Source: Solibacillus silvestris_B
GTDB lineage: Bacteria; Bacillota; Bacilli; Bacillales_A; Planococcaceae
Direction: 5' to 3'
Length of the DNA: 64,000 nucleotides
NCBI RefSeq assembly: GCF_051967575.1
Contig: NZ_JBQCJW010000007.1
Location: 113,593-177,592, forward strand
Part shown: piece by piece, positions 7,989 through 16,033 of the stretch
Layout of the letters: each line of letters begins with the position of its first letter
How positions within the stretch are numbered: position 1 is the stretch's first letter
Made by a program: the position numbers and the translations under genes
The notes under the pieces: generated by a model
Told to the model about the DNA's origin: nothing
Database searches by the model: none
The model's input: only the letters and a program-made list of their open reading frames with translations

Positions 7989-8120
7989 TTTATTCACGCT
8001 CCTTATTGCCCATTGTACACGAAATAGGCAGATTACGAAAAGTAATTAAGCTTAGGAAAAGGTTTAGCATACTTTAAAAATATAAGAATAATAATTTTAT
8101 TCAAATTTATGAGAAAATTA

Positions 8121-8149
8121 TTGCGTAAATTGTCAAAATAATCTACACT
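8121..8149 (+). promoter_or_regulatory. Candidate fadN-fadA-fadE promoter
   Basis: TTGCGT (8121-8126), a 17-base spacer, then TACACT (8144-8149), upstream of the FadR site and fadN. The -35 is a partial match. Confidence 0.5.
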
Positions 8150-8191
8150 AAGAACAGAAAAGCTGTTTGAAGTTTTTTTTTAAACTTAAAA

Positions 8192-8209
8192 TGAATGACT
8201 GTTCATTCA
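8192..8209. promoter_or_regulatory. FadR operator
   Basis: TGAATGACTGTTCATTCA is an 18-bp palindrome matching the Bacillus FadR (TetR family) consensus TGAATGAmTAnTCATTCA at all but one position. It lies between the promoter and fadN. In B. subtilis FadR represses beta-oxidation genes and is released by long-chain acyl-CoA, so the same control is expected here. Confidence 0.88.
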
Positions 8210-8230
8210 AGGGAGAAGGGGGAAGTGCTC

Positions 8231-10615
8231 GTGACTTACAAAATTCAAAAAGTAGCGGTTTTAGGTTCAGGGGTAATGGGATCAGGGATTGCAGCACATT
8301 TAGCAAATATCGGGATTCCTACGTTATTATTAGACATTGCACCAAGCGAGCTTACAAAAGATGAAGAGGCAAAAGGTTTGACGCTTGATTCAAAATTTGT
8401 AAAAAATCGCTTTGCCAATACGGCAATGCAAAAATTATTAAAACAAAAGCCGGCACCACTTTCGGCGAAAAAAAATCTAGCATTAATTACACCGGGCAAC
8501 TTTGACGATGATTTGGAAAAACTGAAAGATGTTGACTGGATTATCGAAGTTATTGTAGAAAAATTGGATATTAAAAAAGGTTTATTTGAAAAGATTGATG
8601 CTGTTCGCAAGCCGGGGACAATCGTTTCTTCAAATACATCAGGGGTAAGCATCAACGCAATGGCGGAAGGACGCTCTGAAGATTTCCAAGAACACTTCCT
8701 TGGCACGCATTTCTTTAATCCGCCGCGATATTTAAAATTACTGGAAGTCATCCCGGCAAACACTACGAAGCCGGAAGTTGTTAGCTTTATGCAATCGTTC
8801 GGTGAGGATGTGCTCGGTAAAGGGGTGGTCGTTGCTAAAGACACACCAAACTTCATCGCCAACCGCATCGGAACTTATGGTTTACTCGTAACGATGCAGG
8901 AAATGGTGGCACGCAACTATTCTGTAGGTGAAGTCGACTCTGTGACAGGCCCACTAATCGGGCGTCCGAAATCCGCGACATTCCGTACATTGGATGTTGT
9001 CGGTCTCGATACGTTCGCGCATGTGGCGAAAAACGTATACGATAAAACGTCTGGCGCGGAGCAAGCTGTATTTGAAGAATCGCCAATTTTAAACAAAATG
9101 ATTACTAATGGTTGGTTAGGCGCTAAATCAGGCCAAGGCTTCTTCAAAAAAGAAGGAAAAGAAATCCTTCAATTAAACTTATCGACATTTGAATATGAGC
9201 CATCTACAAAGCTAGCAGCACCATCACTGGAAATGGCAAAACAAGCAAAAGGCCCAGGCGGCAAACTAAAAGTATTAATTTATGCAAATGACCGGGCAGG
9301 CGAAATTTTATGGAACTCATTTGCTCCTACATTAATTTACTCTGCCCAGCTTACCGGCGAAATTGCGGATGATATTTTGGCAATCGACAATGCGATGAAA
9401 TGGGGATTCGGATGGGCACAAGGTCCATTTGAAATGTGGGATTCAATCGGGGTTGAAAAATCAGTCGGAAAAATGAAAGCGGAAGGCCGTGAAATTCCGG
9501 CATTCGTATCAGGTTTGCTAGATAAAGGCTTCACAACATTCTACAAAGAAATCGACGGCGATCTGGCCTATTACAATGGGGCTGAATATGTAAAAGTGCC
9601 TGTAAATGACAAAGCGATTGATTTAAAGCGCTACAAGAAAAAGCATGGCGTTATTAAGGCAAATTCAGGAGCGAGTTTAATCGATTTGGGGGATGGAATT
9701 GCCTTGCTTGAATTCCACTCGAAATCAAATGCAATTGGTTTGGATATTATACAAATGATTAACTATGCGATTGATGAAGTCGAAAAAAACTTTAAAGGTC
9801 TCGTTATCGGAAACCAAGGCAAAAACTTCTGTGTAGGCGCCAACCTTGCTATGATTTTAATGGAAGCGCAAGACGATAATATTTTCGAGCTTGATTTCGT
9901 TATTAAATCATTCCAGCAAGCGATGCGCCGTATTAAATACTCCACAAAGCCAGTTGTTGCGGCACCGTTCCAAATGGCACTGGGAGGCGGGGCGGAAGTA
10001 TGCTTGCCGGCAGCGCATATCCAAGCCTCGGCAGAAACATATATGGGTCTTGTTGAAGTAGGGGTTGGTTTAATCCCAGGCGGTGGTGGTAACCTAGCAC
10101 TTTATGAAAAATTCATTAAAGGCTTGCCGCATGGCGTGGAAGTAGATTACCAGCAAATCGCAAATAAAGTTTTCGAAACGATTGCAATGGCGAAAGTTTC
10201 TACTTCGGGTGAAGAAGCGCGCGAAAACAACTTCCTGAACTTCGCGGATGGAATTTCCGTAAACCCGGATCACTTGATTTATGATGCGAAGCAAACGGCA
10301 CTTGCACTCGCGGAAGCAGGATATACACCGCCAGTAAAAGGCTCTGTGAAAGTAGTTGGCGCACCGGGCTATGCAACATTATTATTAGGCGCACAAGGCA
10401 TGTTTGATTCTGGATACATTACAGAGCATGACTTGAAAATCGCGAAAAAACTTGCATATGTCATTGCAGGCGGTAAAGTGCCATATGGAACTGAAGTATC
10501 AGAAGAGTATTTATTGAATCTGGAAAAACAGGCATTCCTGGAACTAGTCGCAGATCAGAAATCACAAATGCGTATGCAGCATATGCTCGTAAAAGGCAAA
10601 CCATTACGCAATTAA
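8231..10615 (+). CDS. fadN: 3-hydroxyacyl-CoA dehydrogenase / enoyl-CoA hydratase FadN
   Basis: A 794-residue bifunctional beta-oxidation enzyme. The N-terminal NAD-binding 3-hydroxyacyl-CoA dehydrogenase domain shows the Rossmann loop VLGSGVMGSGIAAHLA, then GTHFFNPPRYLKLLEV and the C-terminal dehydrogenase segments. The enoyl-CoA hydratase (crotonase) domain follows at about residues 495-690 (NFCVGANL oxyanion loop; GLVEVGVGLIPGGGG). It hydrates trans-2-enoyl-CoA and oxidises the product to 3-ketoacyl-CoA. GTG 8231 is preferred over ATG 8195 because an AGAAGGGGGA site lies just before it and the homology starts at VTYKIQKVAVLG. First gene of fadN-fadA-fadE, as in B. subtilis (about 789 residues). 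Confidence 0.95.
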   Translation: MTYKIQKVAVLGSGVMGSGIAAHLANIGIPTLLLDIAPSELTKDEEAKGLTLDSKFVKNRFANTAMQKLLKQKPAPLSAKKNLALITPGNFDDDLEKLKDVDWIIEVIVEKLDIKKGLFEKIDAVRKPGTIVSSNTSGVSINAMAEGRSEDFQEHFLGTHFFNPPRYLKLLEVIPANTTKPEVVSFMQSFGEDVLGKGVVVAKDTPNFIANRIGTYGLLVTMQEMVARNYSVGEVDSVTGPLIGRPKSATFRTLDVVGLDTFAHVAKNVYDKTSGAEQAVFEESPILNKMITNGWLGAKSGQGFFKKEGKEILQLNLSTFEYEPSTKLAAPSLEMAKQAKGPGGKLKVLIYANDRAGEILWNSFAPTLIYSAQLTGEIADDILAIDNAMKWGFGWAQGPFEMWDSIGVEKSVGKMKAEGREIPAFVSGLLDKGFTTFYKEIDGDLAYYNGAEYVKVPVNDKAIDLKRYKKKHGVIKANSGASLIDLGDGIALLEFHSKSNAIGLDIIQMINYAIDEVEKNFKGLVIGNQGKNFCVGANLAMILMEAQDDNIFELDFVIKSFQQAMRRIKYSTKPVVAAPFQMALGGGAEVCLPAAHIQASAETYMGLVEVGVGLIPGGGGNLALYEKFIKGLPHGVEVDYQQIANKVFETIAMAKVSTSGEEARENNFLNFADGISVNPDHLIYDAKQTALALAEAGYTPPVKGSVKVVGAPGYATLLLGAQGMFDSGYITEHDLKIAKKLAYVIAGGKVPYGTEVSEEYLLNLEKQAFLELVADQKSQMRMQHMLVKGKPLRN

Positions 10616-10646
10616 TAACTTGAACTGTTCTCAATTCAAATATTTC

Positions 10647-10679
10647 GCCGGCAAGTAGATTCCGAGTTTGCTTGCTGGC
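10647..10679 (+). other. Intercistronic hairpin between fadN and fadA
   Basis: GCCGGCAAG ... CTTGCTGGC, a 9-base arm pair with one G-U or mismatch, in the 87-base fadN-fadA gap. There is no U-tract, so it is not a standard terminator; it may mark an RNA processing or stability point. Confidence 0.5.
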
Positions 10680-10702
10680 CATCACAAGGGGGAAACATTA
10701 CT

Positions 10703-11875
10703 ATGCGTGAAGCCGTAATCGTTGCAGGAGCACGAACACCAATCGGACGTGCGAAAAAAGGAACACTTGCGAACACTCGTCCAGATGACTTTGGTGCAGT
10801 AGTAGTCAAAGAGACGTTAAAACGTGCGGGCTATGAAGGTCCGATTGATGATTTAATTATGGGATGTGCGATGCCGGAAGCTGAGCAAGGGATGAACGTT
10901 GCCCGCTTAGTTGGCGCATTGGCAGGGCTTCCAGATGAAACACCAGCATTAACAGTAAATCGTTTCTGTTCATCGGGCTTGCAAACAATTGCCTATGCAG
11001 CAGAGCGTATTATGCTTGGCCATTCAAAAGCGATTATTGCAGGAGGCACGGAATCGATGAGCATGATTCCGATGACAGGCAATACAGTGCGCTTAAACCC
11101 TAAATTGGCAGAAGAAGCGCCTCAATATTATATCGGCATGGGCCATACAGCTGAAGCAGTGGCGAATCGCTACAATGTGAGCCGTGAAGATCAGGATGCC
11201 TTCGCTGTACGCTCACATGAATTAGCTGAAAAAGCGATTAAAGAAGGCAAATTCAAAGATGAAATCGTTCCGGTTGAAGTAACGGAATATTATGTCGATG
11301 AAAACAACCAGTTAAAAGAAAAGAAAAAAGTGTTTGATACGGATGAAGGGGTACGTCCAGGCACATCTATGGAAGGTCTTGCAAAATTGCGCCCAGCATT
11401 TAATGTGAAGGGCTCTGTAACTGCGGGGAACGCTTCCCAAACTTCGGACGGAGCAGCGGCAGTTCTTGTAATGGACCGTGAAGAAGCTGAAAAGCAAGGA
11501 ATGAAGCCGCTTGCGAAGTTTTTAGGCTTTGCAGTAGGAGGCGTCCCACCAGAAGTAATGGGGATTGGCCCGATTGTAGCTGTGCCAAAAGCGTTGGAAA
11601 TCGCCGGAATTACACAAGATCAAGTGGATTTATGGGAAATTAACGAAGCATTCGCATCACAATCGATTCAAGTTGTGCGTGAATTGGGTATCGACATCGA
11701 TAAAGTGAATGTCAATGGCGGTGCTATCGCTTTAGGTCATCCGCTTGGTGCAACAGGTGCGATTTTAACAGTGAAATTAATTAACGAGCTGAAACGCCGC
11801 GGAGGCAAATACGGTGTCGTTACGATGTGCATCGGCGGCGGTATGGGTGCGGCAGGCGTATTTGAAGTACTTTAA
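10703..11875 (+). CDS. fadA: Acetyl-CoA C-acyltransferase (3-ketoacyl-CoA thiolase) FadA
   Basis: A 390-residue thiolase. The acyl-accepting cysteine is Cys89 (NRFCSSGLQT); the C-terminal half has INEAFASQ, ALGHPLGATGA (catalytic His) and MCIGGGMGAA (proton-shuttling Cys). It cleaves 3-ketoacyl-CoA with CoA to acetyl-CoA and a shortened acyl-CoA, the last step of each beta-oxidation turn. AAGGGGGAA precedes ATG 10703. It sits between fadN and fadE in one operon under the FadR site at 8192. Length is normal for the family. Confidence 0.95.
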   Translation: MREAVIVAGARTPIGRAKKGTLANTRPDDFGAVVVKETLKRAGYEGPIDDLIMGCAMPEAEQGMNVARLVGALAGLPDETPALTVNRFCSSGLQTIAYAAERIMLGHSKAIIAGGTESMSMIPMTGNTVRLNPKLAEEAPQYYIGMGHTAEAVANRYNVSREDQDAFAVRSHELAEKAIKEGKFKDEIVPVEVTEYYVDENNQLKEKKKVFDTDEGVRPGTSMEGLAKLRPAFNVKGSVTAGNASQTSDGAAAVLVMDREEAEKQGMKPLAKFLGFAVGGVPPEVMGIGPIVAVPKALEIAGITQDQVDLWEINEAFASQSIQVVRELGIDIDKVNVNGGAIALGHPLGATGAILTVKLINELKRRGGKYGVVTMCIGGGMGAAGVFEVL

Positions 11876-11924
11876 TTGTCTGGGGAAATAATAAATCACA
11901 AAGGAAACTAGGGAGGAATTTATA

Positions 11925-13709
11925 ATGGCACAAACAACAAACAGCATTATTAAAGGTGGCGGCTTTTTAATCGAGGACGTGGAAATCGATCGTGTAATTA
12001 CACCGGAGGATTTCACGGATGAGCAAAAAATGATTGCTCAAACGACTCAGGAATATGTAACAAATGAAGTATTGCCGGTAGTTGAAAACTTGGAGCATCA
12101 TGAGTTTGATCATTCTGTACGTCTATTGAAAACGGCTGGTGAATTAGGCTTGCTGGCGGCTGATGTACCGGAAGAATACGAAGGCTTGGGCTTAGATAAA
12201 ATTTCTTCGGCATTGATCGCTGAAAAAATGTCACCGGCTGGCGGCTTTTCAATCACGCATGGTGCACATGTAGGAATCGGCTCATTGCCAATCGTGCTAT
12301 TCGGTAACCATGAGCAAAAAACGAAGTACTTACCGAAGCTGGCTTCAGGTGCATTAATCGCAGCATATGCATTAACAGAGCCAGGTTCAGGTTCGGATGC
12401 ATTAGGTGCTAAAACGACAGCTAAGTTAAATGAAGCAGGCACACACTACGTATTAAACGGCGAAAAACAATGGATTACAAATGCAGGCTTTGCTGATGTA
12501 TTCGTTGTATACGCAAAAATCGATGGCGATAAATTTACTGCATTCATCGTTGAGCGTTCATTCCCGGGTGTTTCTGTAGGTCCGGAAGAGAAGAAAATGG
12601 GTATTAAATCATCTTCAACTCGTACATTGATTTTAGAAGATGCAGAAGTGCCTGTAGAAAACCTGTTAGGTGAAGTAGGCCGCGGTCATATTATTGCATT
12701 CAACATTTTAAATATCGGACGTTATAAATTAGGAGTAGGTACTGTAGGTGCATCAAAACGTGCATTTGAATTGGCAGTTGCCTATACGAACCAACGTCAG
12801 CAATTCAAAACGAAATTATCGGATTTCAACCTTACAAAAGAAAAGATCGCATCAATGGCTTCTCACATTTATGCATCTGAATCTTTAAACTATCGTACAG
12901 TTGGTTACTTCGAAGATCGTTTAAGCCAGTTATCGGACGAAGAGCAAAAAGACGGCAAATCAATCGCGGCAGCAATCGCTGAGTATGCAATTGAATGCTC
13001 GATCGCAAAAGTATTCGGTTCTGAAACACTGGATTTCGTAGCGGATGAAGCAGTTCAGTTACACGGCGGCTACGGCTTCATGGCGGAGTACGAAGTGGAA
13101 CGCATTTACCGCGATTCTCGTATTAACCGTATTTTCGAAGGTACAAACGAGATTAACCGTATGATCGTACCGGGCACATTCATGAAAAAAGCATTAAAAG
13201 GTGAATTACCGCTATTACAAGTAGCACAAGAGCTGCAAAACGAACTATTAATGCTTATGCCTGAAGAAATCGGCAGCGGTGCTTTAGAGCAAGAGAAATA
13301 TTTAGTGAAAAACGCGAAGAAGATTGCAGTCCTTGCAGCAGGTGCAGCAGCACAACGCTACGGCGCAAAACTGGATGCGGAGCAAGAGCTGTTAGTGAAC
13401 ATCGCGAACATTGCGAACCAATTATACGCAATGGAATCTGCAGTAATCCGTACACAAAAAGCAATCGAGCGTGACGGAGAAGAAAAAGCAGCACAAAAAA
13501 TTCTTTACACACAAATTTTCTGCCAGGAAGCATTCGCGGAAATCGAAAAAGAAGCAAAAGAAACATTAATCGCTTCAGTTGAAGGCGATGATGCACGTAT
13601 GATTTTATCGGCCTTACGTAAATTAACGCGCAACAACCCTTACAACCTGATTCCGAAAAAACGTGAAGCAGCAGCGAAACTAATTGATGCTGAGAAATAT
13701 GTAGTTTAA
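11925..13709 (+). CDS. fadE: Acyl-CoA dehydrogenase FadE
   Basis: A 594-residue FAD-dependent acyl-CoA dehydrogenase that introduces the trans-2 double bond in fatty acyl-CoA. Visible signatures: YALTEPGSGSDA (FAD/substrate loop), KQWITNAGFADVF, and QLHGGYGFMAEYEVERIYRD near the C-terminal side of the catalytic core, followed by IFEGTNEINR. The extra C-terminal helical domain of about 200 residues is typical of the Bacillus FadE (YusJ) type. A strong GGGAGG site precedes ATG 11925. It is the last gene of the fad operon and is followed by an intrinsic terminator. Confidence 0.95.
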   Translation: MAQTTNSIIKGGGFLIEDVEIDRVITPEDFTDEQKMIAQTTQEYVTNEVLPVVENLEHHEFDHSVRLLKTAGELGLLAADVPEEYEGLGLDKISSALIAEKMSPAGGFSITHGAHVGIGSLPIVLFGNHEQKTKYLPKLASGALIAAYALTEPGSGSDALGAKTTAKLNEAGTHYVLNGEKQWITNAGFADVFVVYAKIDGDKFTAFIVERSFPGVSVGPEEKKMGIKSSSTRTLILEDAEVPVENLLGEVGRGHIIAFNILNIGRYKLGVGTVGASKRAFELAVAYTNQRQQFKTKLSDFNLTKEKIASMASHIYASESLNYRTVGYFEDRLSQLSDEEQKDGKSIAAAIAEYAIECSIAKVFGSETLDFVADEAVQLHGGYGFMAEYEVERIYRDSRINRIFEGTNEINRMIVPGTFMKKALKGELPLLQVAQELQNELLMLMPEEIGSGALEQEKYLVKNAKKIAVLAAGAAAQRYGAKLDAEQELLVNIANIANQLYAMESAVIRTQKAIERDGEEKAAQKILYTQIFCQEAFAEIEKEAKETLIASVEGDDARMILSALRKLTRNNPYNLIPKKREAAAKLIDAEKYVV

Positions 13710-13723
13710 TAATCGAATGAAAT

Positions 13724-13753
13724 CGGGTGCAGGACGTGGCACCCGGTTTTTTC
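13724..13753 (+). terminator. Intrinsic terminator of the fad operon
   Basis: CGGGTGC / GCACCCG stem with an 8-base loop, followed by GTTTTTT, 15 bases after the fadE stop codon. Confidence 0.85.
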
Positions 13754-13762
13754 TATTGGATT

Positions 13763-13945
13763 TTCTAATAAAACGTAAAATGTTCTAATATAATTTCAAA
13801 TGATCTAATATATCTCGGAAGTTCTAATATAAGCTGTCTTTTTTCTAATATGCCCCTGGGGTTTTCTAGTAAGTAAGTACATTCTTCTAAAATACGTCCA
13901 TCAAGTTCTAATATACTCATACATCTTCTAATAAAAACCAAGTCC
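13763..13945. repeat. Nine-unit array of TTCTAATA cores at 19-21 bp pitch
   Basis: Cores start at 13763, 13783, 13803, 13822, 13843, 13864, 13885, 13906 and 13926, so the steps are 20, 20, 19, 21, 21, 21, 21 and 20 bases. Each unit is TTCTAATA (variants ATCTAATA, TTCTAGTA, TTCTAAAA), often followed by TA, then 10-12 unrelated bases. The pitch is close to two helical turns, which places all cores on one face of the DNA. The array fills the fadE-yusI gap, and I saw only isolated single cores elsewhere in the window. On the minus strand the units read as ILE-type heptads in a spurious open frame. The function is unknown. Confidence 0.9.
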
Positions 13946-14037
13946 GATAAAACTCCAATAATACAAACGCATTTTTGATTTGTCGTATTATATCCGTTAC
14001 AATAAAAGAAAAATCCATGGTAAAGAGGAGCACTTTT

Positions 14038-14394
14038 ATGACAGTAAAATTCATCCAATATCCAAAATGCACAACTTGCAAAAAAGCGCAAAAATGGCTA
14101 GAAGAAAATGATGTGCAGTATGAAAATATTCATATCGTTGAGCAAACACCATCCAAAGAACAATTAAAAGCCTATTATGAAGCAAGCGGAATGCCTTTAA
14201 AGAAGTTTTTTAACACATCCGGCATGAAATACCGCGAATTAGGATTAAAAGATAAATTGGAGACAATGTCCGAGGATGAGCAATTGGAGCTCCTAGCATC
14301 GGATGGCATGTTAATTAAGCGTCCGCTCGTAACAGATGGCAAAAAATTAACATTAGGATTTAAGGAGTCTGACTTCTTAGAAACTTGGAAATAA
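14038..14394 (+). CDS. yusI: ArsC/Spx-family protein YusI
   Basis: A 118-residue thioredoxin-fold protein of the ArsC/YffB/Spx superfamily. It has the N-terminal CxxC site (Cys11, Cys14 in YPKCTTCKKAQKW) and the family's C-terminal block LIKRPLVTDGKKLTLGF. Members are small reductases or redox-sensing regulators; a specific substrate for YusI is not known to me. ATG 14038 follows AAAGAGGAG; a longer frame starting at 13975 lacks a ribosome site. The neighbours fadE and gcvH are the same as in B. subtilis. Confidence 0.9.
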   Translation: MTVKFIQYPKCTTCKKAQKWLEENDVQYENIHIVEQTPSKEQLKAYYEASGMPLKKFFNTSGMKYRELGLKDKLETMSEDEQLELLASDGMLIKRPLVTDGKKLTLGFKESDFLETWK

Positions 14395-14474
14395 ACAGTG
14401 AATCGCATTGTGTTTCCGAACGGAATATGGCAAAATGAACTTGAATGTACTACATATTACTTGGAGGTTTTCAG

Positions 14475-14855
14475 ATGAGCACACCAAAAGAATTGCGTTA
14501 TTCAAAAGAGCACGAGTGGGTAAAAATTGAAGACGGCAAAGCGACAATCGGTATTACAGACTTCGCACAATCTGAATTAGGGGATATCGTTTTCGTGGAG
14601 CTACCGGAAGTTGGCGACGAAATTTCAAAAGATCAGCCATTCGGTAGTGTGGAATCTGTTAAAACAGTTTCTGAACTTTATGCGCCGCTATCAGGCAAAG
14701 TTGTCGCAATTAACGAAGAGTTATTGGACAATCCGGAATTCGTGAATGAATCACCATATGGCACAGCTTGGATGATCACTGTTGAATTAACGGAAGAAGC
14801 GGAAGTTGAAGAATTAATGGATGCGGACGCATACGCTGCATTAATCGAACAATAA
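14475..14855 (+). CDS. gcvH: Glycine cleavage system H protein
   Basis: A 126-residue lipoyl carrier. The lipoyl attachment lysine is Lys63 in GSVESVKTVSELYAP, with the surrounding HEWVKIEDGKATIGITDFAQ fold. GcvH shuttles the aminomethyl group between P, T and L proteins of glycine cleavage, and in Bacillus it also serves as the lipoyl relay for other enzymes. ATG 14475 follows TTGGAGG; the frame's earlier ATG (14445) has no ribosome site. The P and T genes are not in the window. A lipA gene for lipoyl synthesis is at 35361-36272. Confidence 0.96.
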   Translation: MSTPKELRYSKEHEWVKIEDGKATIGITDFAQSELGDIVFVELPEVGDEISKDQPFGSVESVKTVSELYAPLSGKVVAINEELLDNPEFVNESPYGTAWMITVELTEEAEVEELMDADAYAALIEQ

Positions 14856-14863
14856 TAAGAAAA

Positions 14864-14905
14864 GGCAGGGTTAAAAGAAGCAAACTTTTAACACCGCCTT
14901 TTTTT
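14864..14905 (+). terminator. Intrinsic terminator after gcvH
   Basis: GGCAGGGTTAAAAG / CTTTTAACACCGCC stem with a short loop, then seven T residues. Confidence 0.88.
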
Positions 14906-15096
14906 GGTAATGGGAGAGTATAAGTTTTTCAAGGGAATCCACATAAGGATAGACATCTCTTTGCGCAAAATAAGTTTTTCTTATGAATAATAAAGTATCC
15001 TGCAAGATGCGACATCAATGCGCGCTATTTTGGCATAGAATGTGTTTAATAATTGATGCTATATATAATCGTGATTGTTGAAGGGAGCATGTATGT

Positions 15097-15423
15097 ATGG
15101 GAAAATGCATTGTTGTGGAAGGTCGTGCCGATAAAATGAGGTTAGTTCCGATATTGGCTGAAGAAGTGGACATTATTTGCACGAATGGAACAATCAGCGA
15201 GGTCGATCTAATTGATTTATTGGAAGACTATGAGCAACATGAAATAGTGACGATGTTTGATGCAGACAAAAATGGTGAAAAGCTAAGAAAAATAATGAAG
15301 CGGGCATACCCTGAAGCAAAACAGCTTATCATACCTCATAAATATGTAGAAGTGGAAAAAACACCGGCTGCAATTTTACGGAATTTATTAATACAATCGA
15401 AATTTTTAGTTAAAGAAGGATGA
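15097..15423 (+). CDS. yusF: Toprim-domain protein YusF
   Basis: A 108-residue stand-alone Toprim domain: glutamate motif in KCIVVEGRADK near the N-terminus and the DxD motif in VTMFDADKNGEKL. It resembles the small OLD/RNase M5-like Toprim proteins of bacilli, which suggests a metal-dependent nucleic-acid phosphotransfer role that has not been pinned down. It lies 7 bases upstream of yusE, so the two are co-transcribed, and the yusF-yusE-metNPQ order is as in B. subtilis. The role is uncertain. Confidence 0.82.
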   Translation: MGKCIVVEGRADKMRLVPILAEEVDIICTNGTISEVDLIDLLEDYEQHEIVTMFDADKNGEKLRKIMKRAYPEAKQLIIPHKYVEVEKTPAAILRNLLIQSKFLVKEG

Positions 15424-15430
15424 CAGCACG

Positions 15431-15733
15431 ATGGAACAATGGACAAGACAACAATGGGAACAAAATATGCAGCAATATGGCCAAACCGCATTTTTTGTAT
15501 ATACACCGATGTGCGGCACTTGCGAAGTAGCGGAAAAAATGCTGACAGTGATTGAGAAAATATTACCAGACCTCCCTCTTGGAATGGCAAATATCAATTA
15601 TTTAGAGGACTTGGCCCACGATTTGAAAATAGAAAGTGTACCTTGTTTAATCGTTTCAGACGACGGAAAAGTGATAAATAAGGTTTACGCATTTAAATCC
15701 GTACCATTTTTGTATGAAATATTAAAAAAGTGA
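15431..15733 (+). CDS. yusE: Thioredoxin-like protein YusE
   Basis: A 100-residue thioredoxin-fold protein with CGTC active site (Cys28, Cys31 in TPMCGTCEVAEKM) and the cis-proline segment ESVPCLIVS. It has no signal peptide. It probably reduces protein disulfides in the cytosol, perhaps coupled to methionine or sulfur metabolism given the metNPQ operon directly downstream; that link is inference. The S-box promoter starts immediately after its stop codon. Confidence 0.85.
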   Translation: MEQWTRQQWEQNMQQYGQTAFFVYTPMCGTCEVAEKMLTVIEKILPDLPLGMANINYLEDLAHDLKIESVPCLIVSDDGKVINKVYAFKSVPFLYEILKK

Positions 15734-15762
15734 TTGACGTCTTCTATTTAGCATGTTAAAGT
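15734..15762 (+). promoter_or_regulatory. Promoter of the metNPQ S-box transcript
   Basis: TTGACG (15734-15739), 17-base spacer, TAAAGT (15757-15762), starting right after the yusE stop and about 30 bases before the riboswitch. Confidence 0.7.
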
Positions 15763-15792
15763 AACATTCATAATAAAAAACTTAATAACGTT

Positions 15793-15958
15793 GCTCTTAT
15801 AAAGAGAGGTGGAGGGAAGTGCCCTATGAAGCCCGGCAACCAGCAATTATGCAAAGGTGCCAATTCACACAAAGTTTAAACTTTGAAAGATGAGAGAACG
15901 GTTTACCGTATAAATTTATGTGAAACCTTTCTGCTTATCGTGGTAGAAAGGTTTTTTG
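15793..15958 (+). ncRNA. SAM riboswitch (S-box) with terminator
   Basis: The conserved S-box cores are all present in order: CTTATAAAGAG and AGGTGGAGGGA at the P1/P2 side, TGCCCTATGAAGCCCGGCAA, AAAGGTGCCAATTC and GATGAGAGA. An expression-platform terminator follows (AACCTTTCT ... AGAAAGGTT, 15924-15953, then T residues). High S-adenosylmethionine favours the terminator and shuts off the methionine importer downstream. This is standard control for metNPQ in bacilli. Confidence 0.96.
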
Positions 15959-16033
15959 CTGTTTTGAAATATAAGAAAGCAAAACCTGTTGAAGTTTGCG
16001 GGTAGGTTATTTTAAGTAAAAGGAGTACAACCG

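Noticed and set aside
8245..8868. 207-codon minus-strand ORF inside fadN
   Set aside because: Mirror frame of fadN with no start signal.
13763..13945. Possible CRISPR array
   Set aside because: The conserved part is only 8-10 bases and degenerate and the variable part 10-12 bases; no cas genes are present. It does not fit any CRISPR type.
13765..14091. Minus-strand ORF of 108 codons with ILE-type heptads
   Set aside because: Its repeats are only the translation of the phased TTCTAATA array, it runs into the yusI gene, and it has no ribosome site; treated as non-coding.
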